A stretch of 64,000 nt of DNA from Vibrio sp. qd031. GTDB lineage: Bacteria > Pseudomonadota > Gammaproteobacteria > Enterobacterales > Vibrionaceae. The stretch is taken from NCBI RefSeq assembly GCF_002100145.1, contig NZ_JXQD01000025.1, forward strand, positions 124,001 through 188,000, given 5' to 3'. Under the pieces are notes generated by a model. The model was not told the origin of the DNA. It ran no database searches and saw nothing but the letters and a program-made list of their open reading frames with translations. Numbering within the stretch: position 1 is the first letter of the stretch; each line of letters opens with the position of its first letter. This document shows, piece after piece, positions 17,925 through 27,529 of the stretch. Made by a program: the position numbers and the translations under genes.

Positions 17925-18242
17925 ATGAAACAACCCCAAATCGAGAAAAAGCTGCATCAAGAGCTCAACCCTATTCATCTGGAAGTCATTAACGAAAGCC
18001 ACATGCATCATGTGCCACCAGGCTCAGAAAGCCATTTTAAATTGGTGGTAGTGAGCGAACAGTTTGAAGGAAAGCGCCTCATTGCGCGCCATCGTATAAT
18101 CAATCAGCTTCTATCCGATGAACTATCCGACTTTATTCACGCGTTATCTATGCACACTTATTCTCCACAAGAGTGGGAAACTGTGCGTGGTGATGTGCCT
18201 GCCAGTCCAAAATGCGCTGGGAGCAACAAGCAAAAAACGTAA
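17925..18242 (+). CDS. bolA: BolA family protein
   Basis: BolA proteins bind monothiol glutaredoxins and Fe-S clusters and influence cell shape genes in stationary phase. The 105-residue protein has the BolA fold signature HHVPPGSESHFKLVVVSE and the helix block RHRIINQLLSDEL. The ATG at 17925 has AAAGGAG ending 5 bases upstream; a longer frame from 17898 is less likely, and an ATG at 17921 is out of frame. It sits directly upstream of the nqr operon but with its own weak AT-rich hairpin after the stop (18233-18253). Confidence 0.93.
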   Translation: MKQPQIEKKLHQELNPIHLEVINESHMHHVPPGSESHFKLVVVSEQFEGKRLIARHRIINQLLSDELSDFIHALSMHTYSPQEWETVRGDVPASPKCAGSNKQKT

Positions 18243-18299
18243 TGTTTTTTGTTGATATGAAACAATACTAGGTGGCTATTATGCTTCTTTTTTTGTGCG

Positions 18300-18328
18300 T
18301 TACATCAAGAAAATGGGCATTTTGTAAT
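18300..18328 (+). promoter_or_regulatory. Sigma-70-like promoter of the nqr operon
   Basis: TTACAT at 18300-18305 and TGTAAT at 18323-18328 are separated by exactly 17 bases, a good match to the -35 and -10 hexamers. Transcription would begin near 18335, about 220 bases before the nqrA ATG. No transcript data are available to me. Confidence 0.6.
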
Positions 18329-18334
18329 GAGCTG

Positions 18335-18553
18335 GTCACTTAGTGGTCAATATATTGGGGGGTTAGCCCAGGGCGATCATGGTATTGAAGTGCGATTTGA
18401 TGCTAGACTACGTGCCCGGAGAAAACTCCCTTTAGATTGCGAGACAGCAACCAGGATGTTGCGAAAGTGGCCCAAGACTTTGCCTCTATCGAAACTCGTT
18501 GCTGCTTCCTGCAGTTAGACGATTTTTTAATCCAATAAATAGTGCAAGTGCGT
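18335..18553 (+). ncRNA. Candidate structured leader / attenuator of nqrABCDEF
   Basis: This non-coding leader contains a GGAG-AAAA-CTCC hairpin (18418-18429). A 7-bp long-range pairing CAGCAAC (18445-18451) with GTTGCTG (18498-18504) encloses an AAAGT/ACTTT stem (18464-18468 with 18477-18481). A terminator-like stem TCGT..CTGC with GCAG....ACGA (18496-18522) runs straight into six T (18523-18528). The last two use the same bases (18498-18504), so they exclude each other, as in attenuators or riboswitch expression platforms. There is no obvious Shine-Dalgarno before nqrA. No known family is assigned; pairings were found by eye. Confidence 0.45.
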
Positions 18554-19894
18554 ATGATTACAATAAAAAAGGGTCTGGACCTTCCTATTTCAGGTGTTCC
18601 AACTCAGGTGATTGATGACGGTAATACCGTTACTAAAGTCGCCTTGCTTGGCGAAGAATACGTGGGCATGCGACCAACCATGCATGTTCGCGTAGGTGAT
18701 GACGTGAAAAAAGGTCAGATTCTGTTTGAAGACAAAAAGAATTCTGGCGTTAAGTTTACGGCTCCAGCTAGCGGTAAAGTTATCGAAGTAAACCGTGGTG
18801 AAAAGCGTGTTCTTCAATCTGTTGTGATTGAAGTAGCAGGTGACGACCAGGTGACTTTTGAGAAGTTTGACGCAAGCAAACTGGCATCTCTACCTCGTGA
18901 GCAAGTCGTGAATCAGCTGGTTGAGTCGGGTATGTGGACTGCGTTTAAAACGCGCCCATTTAGCCGCGTTCCAGCAATTGACTCCTCTACCAATGCGATT
19001 TTCGTTACTGCGATTGATACCAACCCATTAGCTGCCAATCCAGAAGTGGTGATCAGTGAACAAGCCGATGCGTTTGTTGCGGGTTTGGATCTGTTGTCTG
19101 GCGTGACCGACGGTAAAGTGTTTGTTTGTAAAACAGGCACTAGCTTACCTCGTTCTAGTCAAGGTAATGTCGAAGAGCACGTCTTTGATGGCCCGCATCC
19201 AGCCGGCCTTGTTGGCACTCACATGCACCATTTGTTCCCAGTGAACAAAGAAAATGTGGCATGGAGCATCAATTACCAAGATGTTATCGCAGTGGGTAAA
19301 TTGTTCACAACAGGTGAGCTATTTACCGATCGAGTGGTTTCACTTGCTGGTCCTGTGGTCAACAAGCCACGTCTAGTGCGTACTCGTATGGGCGCTTGTT
19401 TGAGTGAACTGGCGAACAACGAAATGATGCCTGGTGAAGTACGATTGTTGTCTGGGTCAGTACTGTCTGGTACACAAGCTTCGGGTCCTCATGGCTACCT
19501 TGGCCGATATCATGTTCAAGTATCTGCCCTACGTGAAGGTCGTGACAAAGAGCTGTTTGGCTGGGCAATGCCTGGTAAGAATCGCTTCTCAGTAACACGT
19601 TCTTTCTTAGGTCATCTTTTTTCGAATCAACTGTTTAACATGACAACATCCACCAACGGCAGTGACCGAGCGATGGTGCCCATTGGTAACTACGAAAAAG
19701 TGATGCCTTTGGACATTGAGCCAACCCTACTGCTTAGGGATCTATGTGCTGGCGACAACGACAGCGCGGAGCGTCTTGGCGCACTTGAGCTAGATGAAGA
19801 AGATTTGGCACTGTGTACTTTTGTTTGCCCCGGCAAATACGAGTACGGACCGCTTCTTCGTGAATGCCTAGACACTATTGTTAAGGAAGGGTAA
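18554..19894 (+). CDS. nqrA: Na+-translocating NADH:quinone reductase subunit A
   Basis: NqrA is the soluble peripheral subunit of Na+-NQR, the respiratory sodium pump that oxidises NADH and reduces ubiquinone. The 446-residue protein starts [12 protein letters not shown], the invariant N-terminus of the family; two GTG codons upstream (18542, 18548) are in frame but unlikely. Conserved blocks include the barrel-sandwich-like [16 protein letters not shown] and the HMHHLFPV region. It opens the nqrA-F operon with 3-base spacing to nqrB. The lack of a clear Shine-Dalgarno and the long leader suggest control at RNA level. Confidence 0.97.
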   Translation: MITIKKGLDLPISGVPTQVIDDGNTVTKVALLGEEYVGMRPTMHVRVGDDVKKGQILFEDKKNSGVKFTAPASGKVIEVNRGEKRVLQSVVIEVAGDDQVTFEKFDASKLASLPREQVVNQLVESGMWTAFKTRPFSRVPAIDSSTNAIFVTAIDTNPLAANPEVVISEQADAFVAGLDLLSGVTDGKVFVCKTGTSLPRSSQGNVEEHVFDGPHPAGLVGTHMHHLFPVNKENVAWSINYQDVIAVGKLFTTGELFTDRVVSLAGPVVNKPRLVRTRMGACLSELANNEMMPGEVRLLSGSVLSGTQASGPHGYLGRYHVQVSALREGRDKELFGWAMPGKNRFSVTRSFLGHLFSNQLFNMTTSTNGSDRAMVPIGNYEKVMPLDIEPTLLLRDLCAGDNDSAERLGALELDEEDLALCTFVCPGKYEYGPLLRECLDTIVKEG

Positions 19895-19897
19895 TTC

Positions 19898-21142
19898 ATG
19901 GGCCTTAAAAAGTTTATTGAAGATATCGAGCATCATTTTGAGCCTGGTGGGAAACACGAGAAGTGGTTTGCGCTCTACGAAGCCGCTGCAACGTTATTCT
20001 ACACCCCAGGTCTTGTGACCAAACGTGGTTCACACGTACGTGATAGTGTCGATTTAAAACGCATCATGATCATGGTGTGGTTTGCTGTATTTCCAGCGAT
20101 GTTCTGGGGCATGTACAACGCCGGTAACCAAGCGCTTATCGCGTTAAACCATCTGCATTCAGCGGCTGAATTGACCGCTATCGTGGATGGAAACTGGCAC
20201 TACTGGTTAACCGAGCTCTTAGGTGGCACCGTCGGCGCAGAAGCCGGGTGGGGCACCGCACTCATACTCGGGGCAACCTACTTCCTTCCTATCTATATCA
20301 CTGTGTTTGCAGTGGGCGGATTTTGGGAAGTGCTTTTCTGTATGGTACGTAAGCACGAAGTGAACGAAGGTTTCTTTGTTACTTCTATTCTGTTTGCATT
20401 GATTGTTCCGCCAACGCTTCCTTTGTGGCAAGCCGCTTTAGGTATCACCTTCGGTGTTGTTGTCGCCAAAGAAATCTTTGGTGGTACAGGGCGTAACTTC
20501 CTAAACCCGGCTCTTGCAGGCCGTGCGTTCTTGTTCTTTGCGTATCCAGCGCAAATTTCAGGTGATGTAGTATGGGTTGCGGCAGACGGATTCTCTGGTG
20601 CTACTGCGTTGAGTCAGTGGGCTCAAGGTGGCGCAGGTGCTCTCGTTCATAACGTAACTGGCGAAACCATCACTTGGATGGACGCGTTTATCGGTAACAT
20701 CCCAGGTTCTATTGGTGAAGTATCGACGCTAGCGCTCATTCTTGGTGCTGCGCTGATCGTCTACATGGGCATTGCGTCTTGGCGCATTATTGCTGGTGTA
20801 ATGATTGGCATGGTGGTGACCTCGTTCTTGTTCAACATAATTGGTTCAGACACTAACGCCCTATTTGCAATGCCTTGGCATTGGCACTTAGTCCTAGGTG
20901 GATTTGCATTCGGTATGTTCTTTATGGCAACCGACCCTGTTTCGGCTTCGTTTACTAATAAAGGTAAATGGTGGTACGGCGCATTGATTGGTGCAATGTG
21001 TGTGATGATCCGTGTGGCAAACCCTGCGTACCCAGAGGGTATGATGCTAGCGATTCTATTCGCGAACCTATTTGCCCCAATCTTTGACCATGTTGTTATC
21101 GAAAAGAACATCAAACGGAGGTTGTCACGTTATGGCAAGTAA
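19898..21142 (+). CDS. nqrB: Na+-translocating NADH:quinone reductase subunit B
   Basis: NqrB is an integral membrane subunit with about ten transmembrane helices, carrying a covalently linked FMN and riboflavin, and forms part of the sodium path. The 414-residue protein has the FMN attachment motif GFSGATALS with Thr236, the same residue number as in V. cholerae NqrB. The sequence [17 protein letters not shown] is also diagnostic. FMN attachment needs ApbE, encoded downstream. The 3' end overlaps the start of nqrC by 11 bases. Confidence 0.97.
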   Translation: MGLKKFIEDIEHHFEPGGKHEKWFALYEAAATLFYTPGLVTKRGSHVRDSVDLKRIMIMVWFAVFPAMFWGMYNAGNQALIALNHLHSAAELTAIVDGNWHYWLTELLGGTVGAEAGWGTALILGATYFLPIYITVFAVGGFWEVLFCMVRKHEVNEGFFVTSILFALIVPPTLPLWQAALGITFGVVVAKEIFGGTGRNFLNPALAGRAFLFFAYPAQISGDVVWVAADGFSGATALSQWAQGGAGALVHNVTGETITWMDAFIGNIPGSIGEVSTLALILGAALIVYMGIASWRIIAGVMIGMVVTSFLFNIIGSDTNALFAMPWHWHLVLGGFAFGMFFMATDPVSASFTNKGKWWYGALIGAMCVMIRVANPAYPEGMMLAILFANLFAPIFDHVVIEKNIKRRLSRYGK

Positions 21143-21899
21143 TAACGACAGCATCAAAAAGACCCTTTTTGTTGTTATCGCCCTTAGCCTAGTCTGTTCG
21201 ATCATCGTATCGGTGGCAGCTGTGAGCTTGCGTGATAAGCAAAAAGCCAACGCATTGTTGGATAAGCAGTCTAAAATCATTGACGTTTCTGGCGTAGAAG
21301 CCGAAGGCACTGTCGCTGAGCTTTATGCGCAATACATTGAACCTCGCTTGGTTGATTTCGACACCGGTGAGTTTGTTGATGAAGATGCCGAAAGCTACGA
21401 CCAACGCGCTGCTGCAAAAGATGCGTCTCAAAGCACTAAGCTGGAGGGTGATCAAGACAACGCTAAGATCCTACGCCGCGCTAATACGGGTGTTGTGTAT
21501 CTGGTGAAAGAGAACGATCAAGTCTCTAAAGTGATCCTTCCTGTTCATGGTAACGGCCTTTGGTCAATGATGTACGCGTTTGTTGCGGTCGAAACCGACG
21601 GCAACACCATCGCGGGCATTACCTACTACGAACAAGGTGAAACTCCAGGATTGGGTGGTGAAGTTGAAAACCCAACTTGGCGTGCACAATTTGAAGGCAA
21701 GCAATTGTTTGATGACAACTTTGAGCCTGCACTTAAAGTCGTAAAAGGTGGCGCACAGCAAGGCGACATTCACGGTGTGGATGGTCTGTCAGGTGCAACC
21801 CTAACGGCAAACGGTGTTCAAGGCACATTTGACTTTTGGATGGGCGACATGGGCTTTGGTCCTTTCCTAGCCAAAGTTCGTGATGGAGGTCTGAACTAA
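21132..21899 (+). CDS. nqrC: Na+-translocating NADH:quinone reductase subunit C
   Basis: NqrC carries the second covalent FMN on a periplasmic domain anchored by one transmembrane helix. The 255-residue protein has the hydrophobic anchor [20 protein letters not shown] near residues 11-30 and the flavinylation motif [11 protein letters not shown] with Thr223 as the acceptor. I chose the ATG at 21132 over longer starts inside nqrB because it gives the family N-terminus. Its stop codon overlaps the nqrD start by one base (TAATG). Confidence 0.97.
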   Translation: MASNNDSIKKTLFVVIALSLVCSIIVSVAAVSLRDKQKANALLDKQSKIIDVSGVEAEGTVAELYAQYIEPRLVDFDTGEFVDEDAESYDQRAAAKDASQSTKLEGDQDNAKILRRANTGVVYLVKENDQVSKVILPVHGNGLWSMMYAFVAVETDGNTIAGITYYEQGETPGLGGEVENPTWRAQFEGKQLFDDNFEPALKVVKGGAQQGDIHGVDGLSGATLTANGVQGTFDFWMGDMGFGPFLAKVRDGGLN

Positions 21900-22534
21900 T
21901 GTCAGCAGGTGCAAAAGAACTCAAAAAGAGCGTAATGGCGCCAATCTTGGACAATAACCCAATTGCCTTGCAGGTATTGGGTGTGTGTTCAGCACTGGCC
22001 GTTACGACCAAGCTTGAAACTGCGTTTGTTATGACTCTAGCTGTTGTCTTTGTAACAGCATTGTCTAACTTATTCGTTTCTCTGATCCGTAATCACATCC
22101 CTAACAGTGTGCGTATCATTGTCCAAATGGCAATTATTGCATCGTTAGTCATCGTGGTTGACCAAGTGCTTAAAGCTTACTTGTACGACATCTCTAAGCA
22201 GTTGTCGGTATTCGTTGGCCTTATCATTACCAACTGTATCGTAATGGGCCGTGCAGAAGCCTTCGCGATGAAGTCTAAGCCACTGCCTTCTTTTATCGAT
22301 GGTATTGGCAACGGTTTGGGTTACGGTTTCGTTCTATTAACTGTCGCATTCTTCCGTGAGCTTATCGGATCAGGCAAGCTATTTGGCTTAGAAGTGCTAC
22401 CTCTAGTGAGCAATGGCGGTTGGTATCAGCCAAACGGTTTGTTCCTACTAGCACCTTCTGCGTTCTTCCTAATCGGCTTCATGATTTGGGTGATCCGTAT
22501 TCTGCGTCCAGAACAGATCGAAGCGAAGGAGTAA
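21899..22534 (+). CDS. nqrD: Na+-translocating NADH:quinone reductase subunit D
   Basis: NqrD is a six-helix membrane subunit of Na+-NQR, homologous to NqrE and to RnfE. The 211-residue protein starts with [19 protein letters not shown] and contains [13 protein letters not shown], a motif with the conserved cysteine that, with that of NqrE, ligates the intramembrane iron centre. It is packed between nqrC (one-base overlap) and nqrE (3-base gap). Confidence 0.97.
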   Translation: MSAGAKELKKSVMAPILDNNPIALQVLGVCSALAVTTKLETAFVMTLAVVFVTALSNLFVSLIRNHIPNSVRIIVQMAIIASLVIVVDQVLKAYLYDISKQLSVFVGLIITNCIVMGRAEAFAMKSKPLPSFIDGIGNGLGYGFVLLTVAFFRELIGSGKLFGLEVLPLVSNGGWYQPNGLFLLAPSAFFLIGFMIWVIRILRPEQIEAKE

Positions 22535-22537
22535 TCG

Positions 22538-23134
22538 ATGGAACATTATTTAAGCCTACTTGTTAAGTCGATCTTCATTGAGAACTTAGCATTATCATTC
22601 TTCTTGGGAATGTGTACTTTCTTGGCTGTTTCCAAGAAAGTGAAAACGTCGTTTGGTTTGGGCGTTGCGGTTGTTGTGGTACTGACTGTTGCAGTACCGG
22701 TAAACAACCTGCTTTATAACCTAATCTTGAAAGAGAATGCTCTGGTCTCAGGTGTTGATCTAAGCTTCCTTAACTTCATCACCTTTATCGGTGTAATCGC
22801 AGCGTTAGTACAGATTTTGGAAATGGTGTTAGACCGCTTTTTCCCACCGTTGTACAACGCACTGGGCATATTCTTACCGTTGATCACAGTTAACTGTGCA
22901 ATCTTTGGTGGTGTATCGTTCATGGTTCAGCGTGATTACAACTTTGCCGAGTCTGTCGTATACGGCTTTGGTTCTGGTGTAGGTTGGTTGCTTGCTATTG
23001 TGGCATTGGCCGGTCTACGTGAGAAAATGAAGTACTCTGACGTGCCTCCAGGACTTCGTGGTTTAGGTATTACCTTTATCACTGTTGGCTTGATGGCTCT
23101 TGGCTTCATGTCATTCTCTGGTGTTCAACTGTAA
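22538..23134 (+). CDS. nqrE: Na+-translocating NADH:quinone reductase subunit E
   Basis: NqrE is the second RnfA/NqrE-type six-helix subunit and forms an inverted pseudo-dimer with NqrD around the intramembrane iron site. The 198-residue protein has [20 protein letters not shown] with one conserved cysteine and [17 protein letters not shown] with the other. Its role is to relay electrons from the NqrF iron-sulfur cluster to the FMN of NqrC across the membrane. nqrF follows after 15 bases. Confidence 0.97.
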   Translation: MEHYLSLLVKSIFIENLALSFFLGMCTFLAVSKKVKTSFGLGVAVVVVLTVAVPVNNLLYNLILKENALVSGVDLSFLNFITFIGVIAALVQILEMVLDRFFPPLYNALGIFLPLITVNCAIFGGVSFMVQRDYNFAESVVYGFGSGVGWLLAIVALAGLREKMKYSDVPPGLRGLGITFITVGLMALGFMSFSGVQL

Positions 23135-23149
23135 GGTAAGGAAGAATCA

Positions 23150-24373
23150 ATGGACATTATTCTAGGTGTAGTGATGTTTACACTGATTGTTCTAGCGTTG
23201 GTTTTGGTGATTTTGTTCGCCAAATCGAAGCTAGTGCCAACAGGTGACATCAGTATTGCAGTTAATGGCGATCCAGAACTTGCGATCACCACACAACCGG
23301 GTGGCAAGTTATTGACTGCGCTAGCCGGTGCGGGCGTATTTGTATCGTCTGCTTGTGGTGGCGGTGGTTCTTGTGGCCAGTGTAAAGTGAAAGTGAAGTC
23401 AGGCGGTGGTGATATTCTCCCTACCGAACTTGATCACATCACAAAAGGTGAAGCTCGCGAAGGCGAACGTCTAGCCTGTCAGGTAGCAATGAAAACTGAC
23501 ATGGAAATCGAGCTTCCAGAAGAGATTTTCGGCGTTAAGAAGTGGGAATGTGAAGTTATCTCTAACGATAACAAAGCGACCTTCATCAAAGAGCTTAAGC
23601 TGCGTATTCCAGATGGCGAATCGGTGCCGTTTCGTGCGGGTGGTTACATCCAGATCGAAGCCCCAGCTCACCACGTGAAATATTCGGAATTTGACGTTCC
23701 GGATGAGTATCGTGAAGATTGGGACCGCTTTAATCTGTTCCGCTACGAGTCTAAAGTTGACGAAGAAACCATTCGTGCTTATTCAATGGCAAACTACCCT
23801 GAGGAAGAAGGTATTATTATGCTTAACGTGCGTATCGCTACGCCGCCGCCTAATAATCCTGACGTGCCACCGGGTATCATGTCTTCGTTTATCTGGTCAC
23901 TGAAAGAAGGTGATAAGTGTACGATTTCAGGTCCGTTTGGTGAGTTCTTTGCCAAAGAAACTGACGCAGAAATGGTGTTTGTAGGTGGTGGTGCTGGTAT
24001 GGCTCCAATGCGTTCACACATCTTTGATCAGCTTAAGCGACTAAATTCTTCACGCAAGATGTCGTTCTGGTACGGTGCACGTTCTCGTCGCGAAATGTTC
24101 TATGTAGAGGACTTTGATGGTCTTCAAGCAGAAAACGAGAACTTCGTATGGCACTGTGCGCTTTCAGATCCGATGCCAGAAGATAATTGGGATGGTTACA
24201 CAGGCTTCATCCACAACGTTCTTTATGAAAACTACTTGAAAGATCATGAAGCACCAGAGGATTGTGAGTACTACATGTGTGGTCCACCAATGATGAACTC
24301 TGCGGTGATTGGAATGCTTAAAGACCTCGGTGTTGAGGACGAAAACATTCTACTTGATGACTTTGGCGGTTAA
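23150..24373 (+). CDS. nqrF: Na+-translocating NADH:quinone reductase subunit F
   Basis: NqrF takes electrons from NADH through FAD to a 2Fe-2S cluster. The 407-residue protein has one N-terminal helix (about residues 3-23), a ferredoxin domain with cluster cysteines at 69, 75, 78 and 110, an FAD domain with RAYSMAN and a NADH domain with [13 protein letters not shown]. The C-terminus LLDDFGG is family-typical. A terminator at 24394 ends the nqrA-F transcript, so apbE and nqrM downstream need their own promoters or read-through. Confidence 0.97.
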   Translation: MDIILGVVMFTLIVLALVLVILFAKSKLVPTGDISIAVNGDPELAITTQPGGKLLTALAGAGVFVSSACGGGGSCGQCKVKVKSGGGDILPTELDHITKGEAREGERLACQVAMKTDMEIELPEEIFGVKKWECEVISNDNKATFIKELKLRIPDGESVPFRAGGYIQIEAPAHHVKYSEFDVPDEYREDWDRFNLFRYESKVDEETIRAYSMANYPEEEGIIMLNVRIATPPPNNPDVPPGIMSSFIWSLKEGDKCTISGPFGEFFAKETDAEMVFVGGGAGMAPMRSHIFDQLKRLNSSRKMSFWYGARSRREMFYVEDFDGLQAENENFVWHCALSDPMPEDNWDGYTGFIHNVLYENYLKDHEAPEDCEYYMCGPPMMNSAVIGMLKDLGVEDENILLDDFGG

Positions 24374-24393
24374 TCCCACCTAAGCTTCACTGC

Positions 24394-24429
24394 AAAATGG
24401 CTGGCTCTGATGAGTCAGCCATTTTAATT
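24394..24429 (+). terminator. Terminator of nqrA-F
   Basis: AAAATGGCTG (24394-24403) pairs with CAGCCATTTT (24416-24425); the inner GCTC/GAGT bases extend the stem around a TGAT loop. AATTTT follows. Confidence 0.88.
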
Positions 24430-24538
24430 TTACAAACACTGATTTTTCTTATTCGTCATTGCCCGATATTTCCTAAACCGCTATTTGCTGTGAAAGAATG
24501 TCCGCAATCACGAGGTCTTTTTTATAAGGAGAGACGTA

Positions 24539-25564
24539 ATGGGTCGAGGTTTATTACAAAAACTGGTTTTGGGAGTGGCGACGCTACTGCTTTTGGCGGG
24601 TTGTGATAATGGTCCTAAACAAGAAGTGCTGTCGGGTGCAACCATGGGCACCAGTTACAACATTAAATATTTGGTTGAGGGTGACCTTGCATCCCCGAGT
24701 GAGCTTCAGCAGCAGATTGATGACTTACTGGAACAGCTGAATGCACAGATGTCGACTTATAAAAAAGACTCAGAGCTGAGCCTGTTTAACCGCTCTCGAA
24801 GTTTAAAACCTTTTGCCGTTTCTGCGGAAACCGCACTTGTGGTTAACGAAGCGATTCGTTTAAGTCAGCTTACCGATGGCGCTCTTGATGTCACTGTAGG
24901 CCCACTTGTTAATTTGTGGGGCTTTGGCCCTGAAGCGCGCCCAGATAAGCGTCCAACCGAGGCTGAGCTTGCAGAGCGCCGCGAGATTGTTGGTATTGAC
25001 TTTCTGGACGTGCAAAGCAGCTATTTAGTAAAGAAAATTCCAGAGCTTTATGTCGACCTATCGACGATAGCTAAGGGGTGGGGGGTTGATGTCGTCGCCA
25101 ACTTCTTAGAGTCGGAAGGCATCCACAATTACATGGTTGAGATTGGTGGTGAGCTTCGCTTAAAAGGGGTGAATGCAGAGTTAAATCCTTGGCGAATTGC
25201 GATAGAGAAGCCAACGGCCAATGGCGAGCGCCAAGTGCAACTTATTGTCCAACCTGGTGACACGGCTATGGCCACGTCGGGTGATTATCGTAACTATTTT
25301 GAAGAAGACGGGGTTCGCTATTCACACATCATCGACCCAACCACAGGCAAGCCAATCAACAATAAGGTTGTGTCCGTTACGGTTCTTCACTCTTCTGCAA
25401 TGACCGCCGATGGCCTCGCGACAGGCTTGATGGTGATGGGCGATGTGGATGGGATTAATATGGCTAATCAGCAAGGCATCGCCGTATTAATGGTGGTTAA
25501 GACGCAAGACGGGTATAAGCAGGTTCATACCGACGCATTTGCTCCTTACTTGCCAAAGAGCTAA
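24539..25564 (+). CDS. apbE: FAD:protein FMN transferase ApbE
   Basis: ApbE attaches FMN through a phosphoester bond to threonine in S(T)GAT motifs, here NqrB Thr236 and NqrC Thr223. The 341-residue product is a periplasmic lipoprotein (LLLLAGC, lipid cysteine near residue 22). Conserved blocks include GATMGTSYNIKY, DVTVGPLVNLWGFGP, DLSTIAKGWGVD, MATSGDYRNYFE and SHIIDPTTGKP. AAGGAG lies upstream of the ATG. Placement between nqrF and nqrM fits its role in NQR maturation. Confidence 0.97.
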   Translation: MGRGLLQKLVLGVATLLLLAGCDNGPKQEVLSGATMGTSYNIKYLVEGDLASPSELQQQIDDLLEQLNAQMSTYKKDSELSLFNRSRSLKPFAVSAETALVVNEAIRLSQLTDGALDVTVGPLVNLWGFGPEARPDKRPTEAELAERREIVGIDFLDVQSSYLVKKIPELYVDLSTIAKGWGVDVVANFLESEGIHNYMVEIGGELRLKGVNAELNPWRIAIEKPTANGERQVQLIVQPGDTAMATSGDYRNYFEEDGVRYSHIIDPTTGKPINNKVVSVTVLHSSAMTADGLATGLMVMGDVDGINMANQQGIAVLMVVKTQDGYKQVHTDAFAPYLPKS

Positions 25565-25643
25565 CGACTGTAATAAGCTAACAAACCTTACCCGCCAGTG
25601 ATTAACCACGCTCGGTGTGGAAGCCAGAATTAAGAGAGAAACT

Positions 25644-25877
25644 ATGACCACATTTCTATTAGCCTTTGGCGCATTTATGTTAGTGATACTACTGATGTCT
25701 GTCGGGTACATTTTCCAGAAGAAAGTTGTAAAAGGCAGCTGTGGCGGGTTAGGCGCTGTGGGCATAGACAAAGTCTGTAATTGCCCAGAGCCGTGTGATG
25801 CTCGTAAAAAGCGAGAGGCGCGAGAAGCCGTGAGAGCCGCAAAACTGGCGCAGTGGGAAAAAGAGAAAATTCTTTAA
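25644..25877 (+). CDS. nqrM: Na+-NQR maturation factor NqrM
   Basis: NqrM (formerly DUF539) is needed to build functional Na+-NQR, probably by delivering iron to the NqrD/NqrE site. The 77-residue protein has one N-terminal transmembrane helix (about residues 4-24) and four cysteines at 33, 45, 47 and 51 in the pattern SCGGLGAVGIDKVCNCPEPC, followed by a highly charged C-terminal helix. I start at ATG 25644; a longer frame from 25617 lacks family support. A strong terminator follows. Confidence 0.95.
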   Translation: MTTFLLAFGAFMLVILLMSVGYIFQKKVVKGSCGGLGAVGIDKVCNCPEPCDARKKREAREAVRAAKLAQWEKEKIL

Positions 25878-25905
25878 ACCACCACAAACAAGCTATCCAT
25901 GACAC

Positions 25906-25943
25906 AACGGATCATCCAAAAAAGATGATCCGTTTGTTTTTTT
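25906..25943 (+). terminator. Terminator of nqrM
   Basis: AACGGATCATC (25906-25916) and GATGATCCGTT (25924-25934) form an 11-bp stem around a CAAAAAA loop, followed by TGTTTTTTT. Confidence 0.92.
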
Positions 25944-25954
25944 AGGTCATAATA

Positions 25955-25970
25955 CTGTATTAATAACCAG
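25955..25970. promoter_or_regulatory. LexA (SOS) box upstream of dinB
   Basis: CTGTATTAATAACCAG matches the LexA consensus CTG-N10-CAG with an AT-rich centre. It lies 18 bases before the dinB ATG, overlapping the likely promoter, so SOS control of dinB is expected. Confidence 0.82.
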
Positions 25971-25987
25971 TTAGTCGACCTTTGACT

Positions 25988-27046
25988 ATGAGTGAAGCCC
26001 TTAGAAAAATCATTCATATTGATATGGATTGCTTTTACGCGGCCGTTGAGATGCGTGATAACCCTAAGTTGCATGGTAAGCCCATTGCTGTGGGCGGTCG
26101 TGAACGCCAACGTGGGGTCATTGCGACCTGTAACTATGAGGCTCGCGCGTTTGGGGTACGTTCTGCGATGGCGACTGCGCAGGCGGTAAAACTGTGCCCT
26201 CAACTGGTTGTGGTGCCCGGCCGAATGGATGTGTATAAATCCGTCTCTAAACAGATCCGCAAAATTTTTGAACAGTACACGTTACTTATCGAACCGCTAT
26301 CGTTAGATGAAGCGTTTCTCGATGTGACCGACTCACCACATTGTCGTGGCTCCGCTACCCTAATGGCTGCCGAGATCCGTCAAAAAATTTATGATACAAC
26401 AGGACTGACTGCCTCCGCAGGGATTGCACCATTAAAGTTTCTTGCCAAAATAGCCTCAGATGAAAACAAACCCAACGGTCAATGCGTTATTGCACCCGCC
26501 GATGCTCAAGAATTTATTGATCAACTCGATCTCAAGAAAATACCTGGAGTTGGGAAAGTCGGGATCACTAAACTGAATGCGGCCGGTCTGTACACCTGTT
26601 TAGACGTTCGACAAAGTGATTTTAGACAGCTGCTGACGCGATTTGGTCGTTTAGGGGCCTCGCTATGGCGAAAGAGCCACGGCATTGATAATCGAGGTGT
26701 AGTGACTGAGCGTGAACGAAAATCAGTCGGTGTTGAGCGTACGTTGAGTCAGAATATTTCTAGCTATGACGAGTGTTGGGCACTGATTAAGCATAAGCTG
26801 TTCCCAGAGCTAAAAGGTCGGCTTGAGAAAACAGAGCGAGAGATCATTAAGCAGGGGATCAAGCTAAAGTTTGACGATTTTCAATTGACCACCATTGAAC
26901 ATGGGCATCAAACTTTAGAACTGAGCGACTACAAAAGCTTACTAAGACAAGTGTTGGAACGTCAAAAGGGGCGAGAAATCCGTTTAATTGGATTGCACGT
27001 CACCTTGAAGCCGTTGGCACAAGCTCAGCAATTATCGCTTTTGTAG
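25988..27046 (+). CDS. dinB: DNA polymerase IV (Y family) DinB
   Basis: DinB performs error-prone translesion synthesis without proofreading. The 352-residue protein has the catalytic carboxylates in HIDMDCFYAAVE (Asp near residue 13) and SLDEAFLDVT (Asp-Glu near residues 106-107). It also has the helix-hairpin-helix KIPGVGKVGITKL and a little-finger domain to the C-terminus. I use the ATG at 25988; the TTG at 25982 is in frame but has no better ribosome site. The LexA box upstream places it in the SOS regulon. No clear Shine-Dalgarno is visible. Confidence 0.96.
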   Translation: MSEALRKIIHIDMDCFYAAVEMRDNPKLHGKPIAVGGRERQRGVIATCNYEARAFGVRSAMATAQAVKLCPQLVVVPGRMDVYKSVSKQIRKIFEQYTLLIEPLSLDEAFLDVTDSPHCRGSATLMAAEIRQKIYDTTGLTASAGIAPLKFLAKIASDENKPNGQCVIAPADAQEFIDQLDLKKIPGVGKVGITKLNAAGLYTCLDVRQSDFRQLLTRFGRLGASLWRKSHGIDNRGVVTERERKSVGVERTLSQNISSYDECWALIKHKLFPELKGRLEKTEREIIKQGIKLKFDDFQLTTIEHGHQTLELSDYKSLLRQVLERQKGREIRLIGLHVTLKPLAQAQQLSLL

Positions 27047-27092
27047 TGGGTTGTTCGGTTTCTTAAACGAGTAGCGTTTTAGGAATGCACCT

Positions 27093-27284
27093 TTACCTAA
27101 ACTGTCCAACATCAGGTAGATATTCAAAACCGCCTTTAGCTAACTTCTTTTCAAGTTCATCGCGACTAATATCGTAATACGCGACTAACTGATCAAGTTG
27201 ACCGCCAAAATCATCGCGTAACTTCATGTTGATTATGCTCATCAACATCACAACATCCATGCTTTCAAATTTAGCCAAATCCAT
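27093..27284 (-). CDS. DUF4250 domain protein
   Basis: This small protein of 63 residues carries the DUF4250 signature: SMDVVMLMSIINMKLRDDFG then a helix-turn-helix-like QLVAYYDISRDELEKKLAK. The second half resembles a minimal DNA-binding or pairing helix module, but no function is known to me. The ATG at 27284 has AAGG at good distance; a GTG at 27287 would add one residue. It starts 4 bases after the yaeP stop, so the two are co-transcribed. It converges on dinB. Confidence 0.85.
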   Translation of the reverse strand: MDLAKFESMDVVMLMSIINMKLRDDFGGQLDQLVAYYDISRDELEKKLAKGGFEYLPDVGQFR

Positions 27285-27287
27285 CAC

Positions 27288-27497
27288 TTAGACCTTATCT
27301 TCAAAGTCAGAAATAAACAGGTTAGCGGCTGCGAATGCGGCTTTCTCGCGAACGGTAAGTGGTAAGCTGTCGTCGCTGGCAATATCATTAAGTGATTTTA
27401 GTGCGCAGGTAATGGCTTGTGGAATATAGGCTTGGTCACCACTGCCGATTTGAGCGTAGAGTTCGCGGACGAGATCGCAACAGTCGTAAATTCTCAT
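27288..27497 (-). CDS. yaeP: YaeP (UPF0253) family protein
   Basis: The 69-residue protein matches the YaeP/UPF0253 family: [33 protein letters not shown] and [18 protein letters not shown] are family-typical. Function is unknown. In enterobacteria yaeP also lies near proS and trmO (yaeB), so local synteny is retained. It is followed immediately by the DUF4250 gene. An imperfect inverted repeat lies just upstream. Confidence 0.9.
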   Translation of the reverse strand: MRIYDCCDLVRELYAQIGSGDQAYIPQAITCALKSLNDIASDDSLPLTVREKAAFAAANLFISDFEDKV

Positions 27498-27529
27498 AAA
27501 GAGTTCCTTAGTCTTTGTCTAAAAATATT

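Noticed and set aside
18233..18253. AT-rich hairpin after bolA as a strong terminator
   Set aside because: The CAAAAAAC/GTTTTTTG stem is A-T only and lacks a separate T-tract, so I mention it only under bolA.
18327..18518. 63-codon open frame in the nqr leader
   Set aside because: Its ATG overlaps the -10 element of the likely promoter, it has no Shine-Dalgarno, and the amino acids look random. The region is better read as structured RNA.
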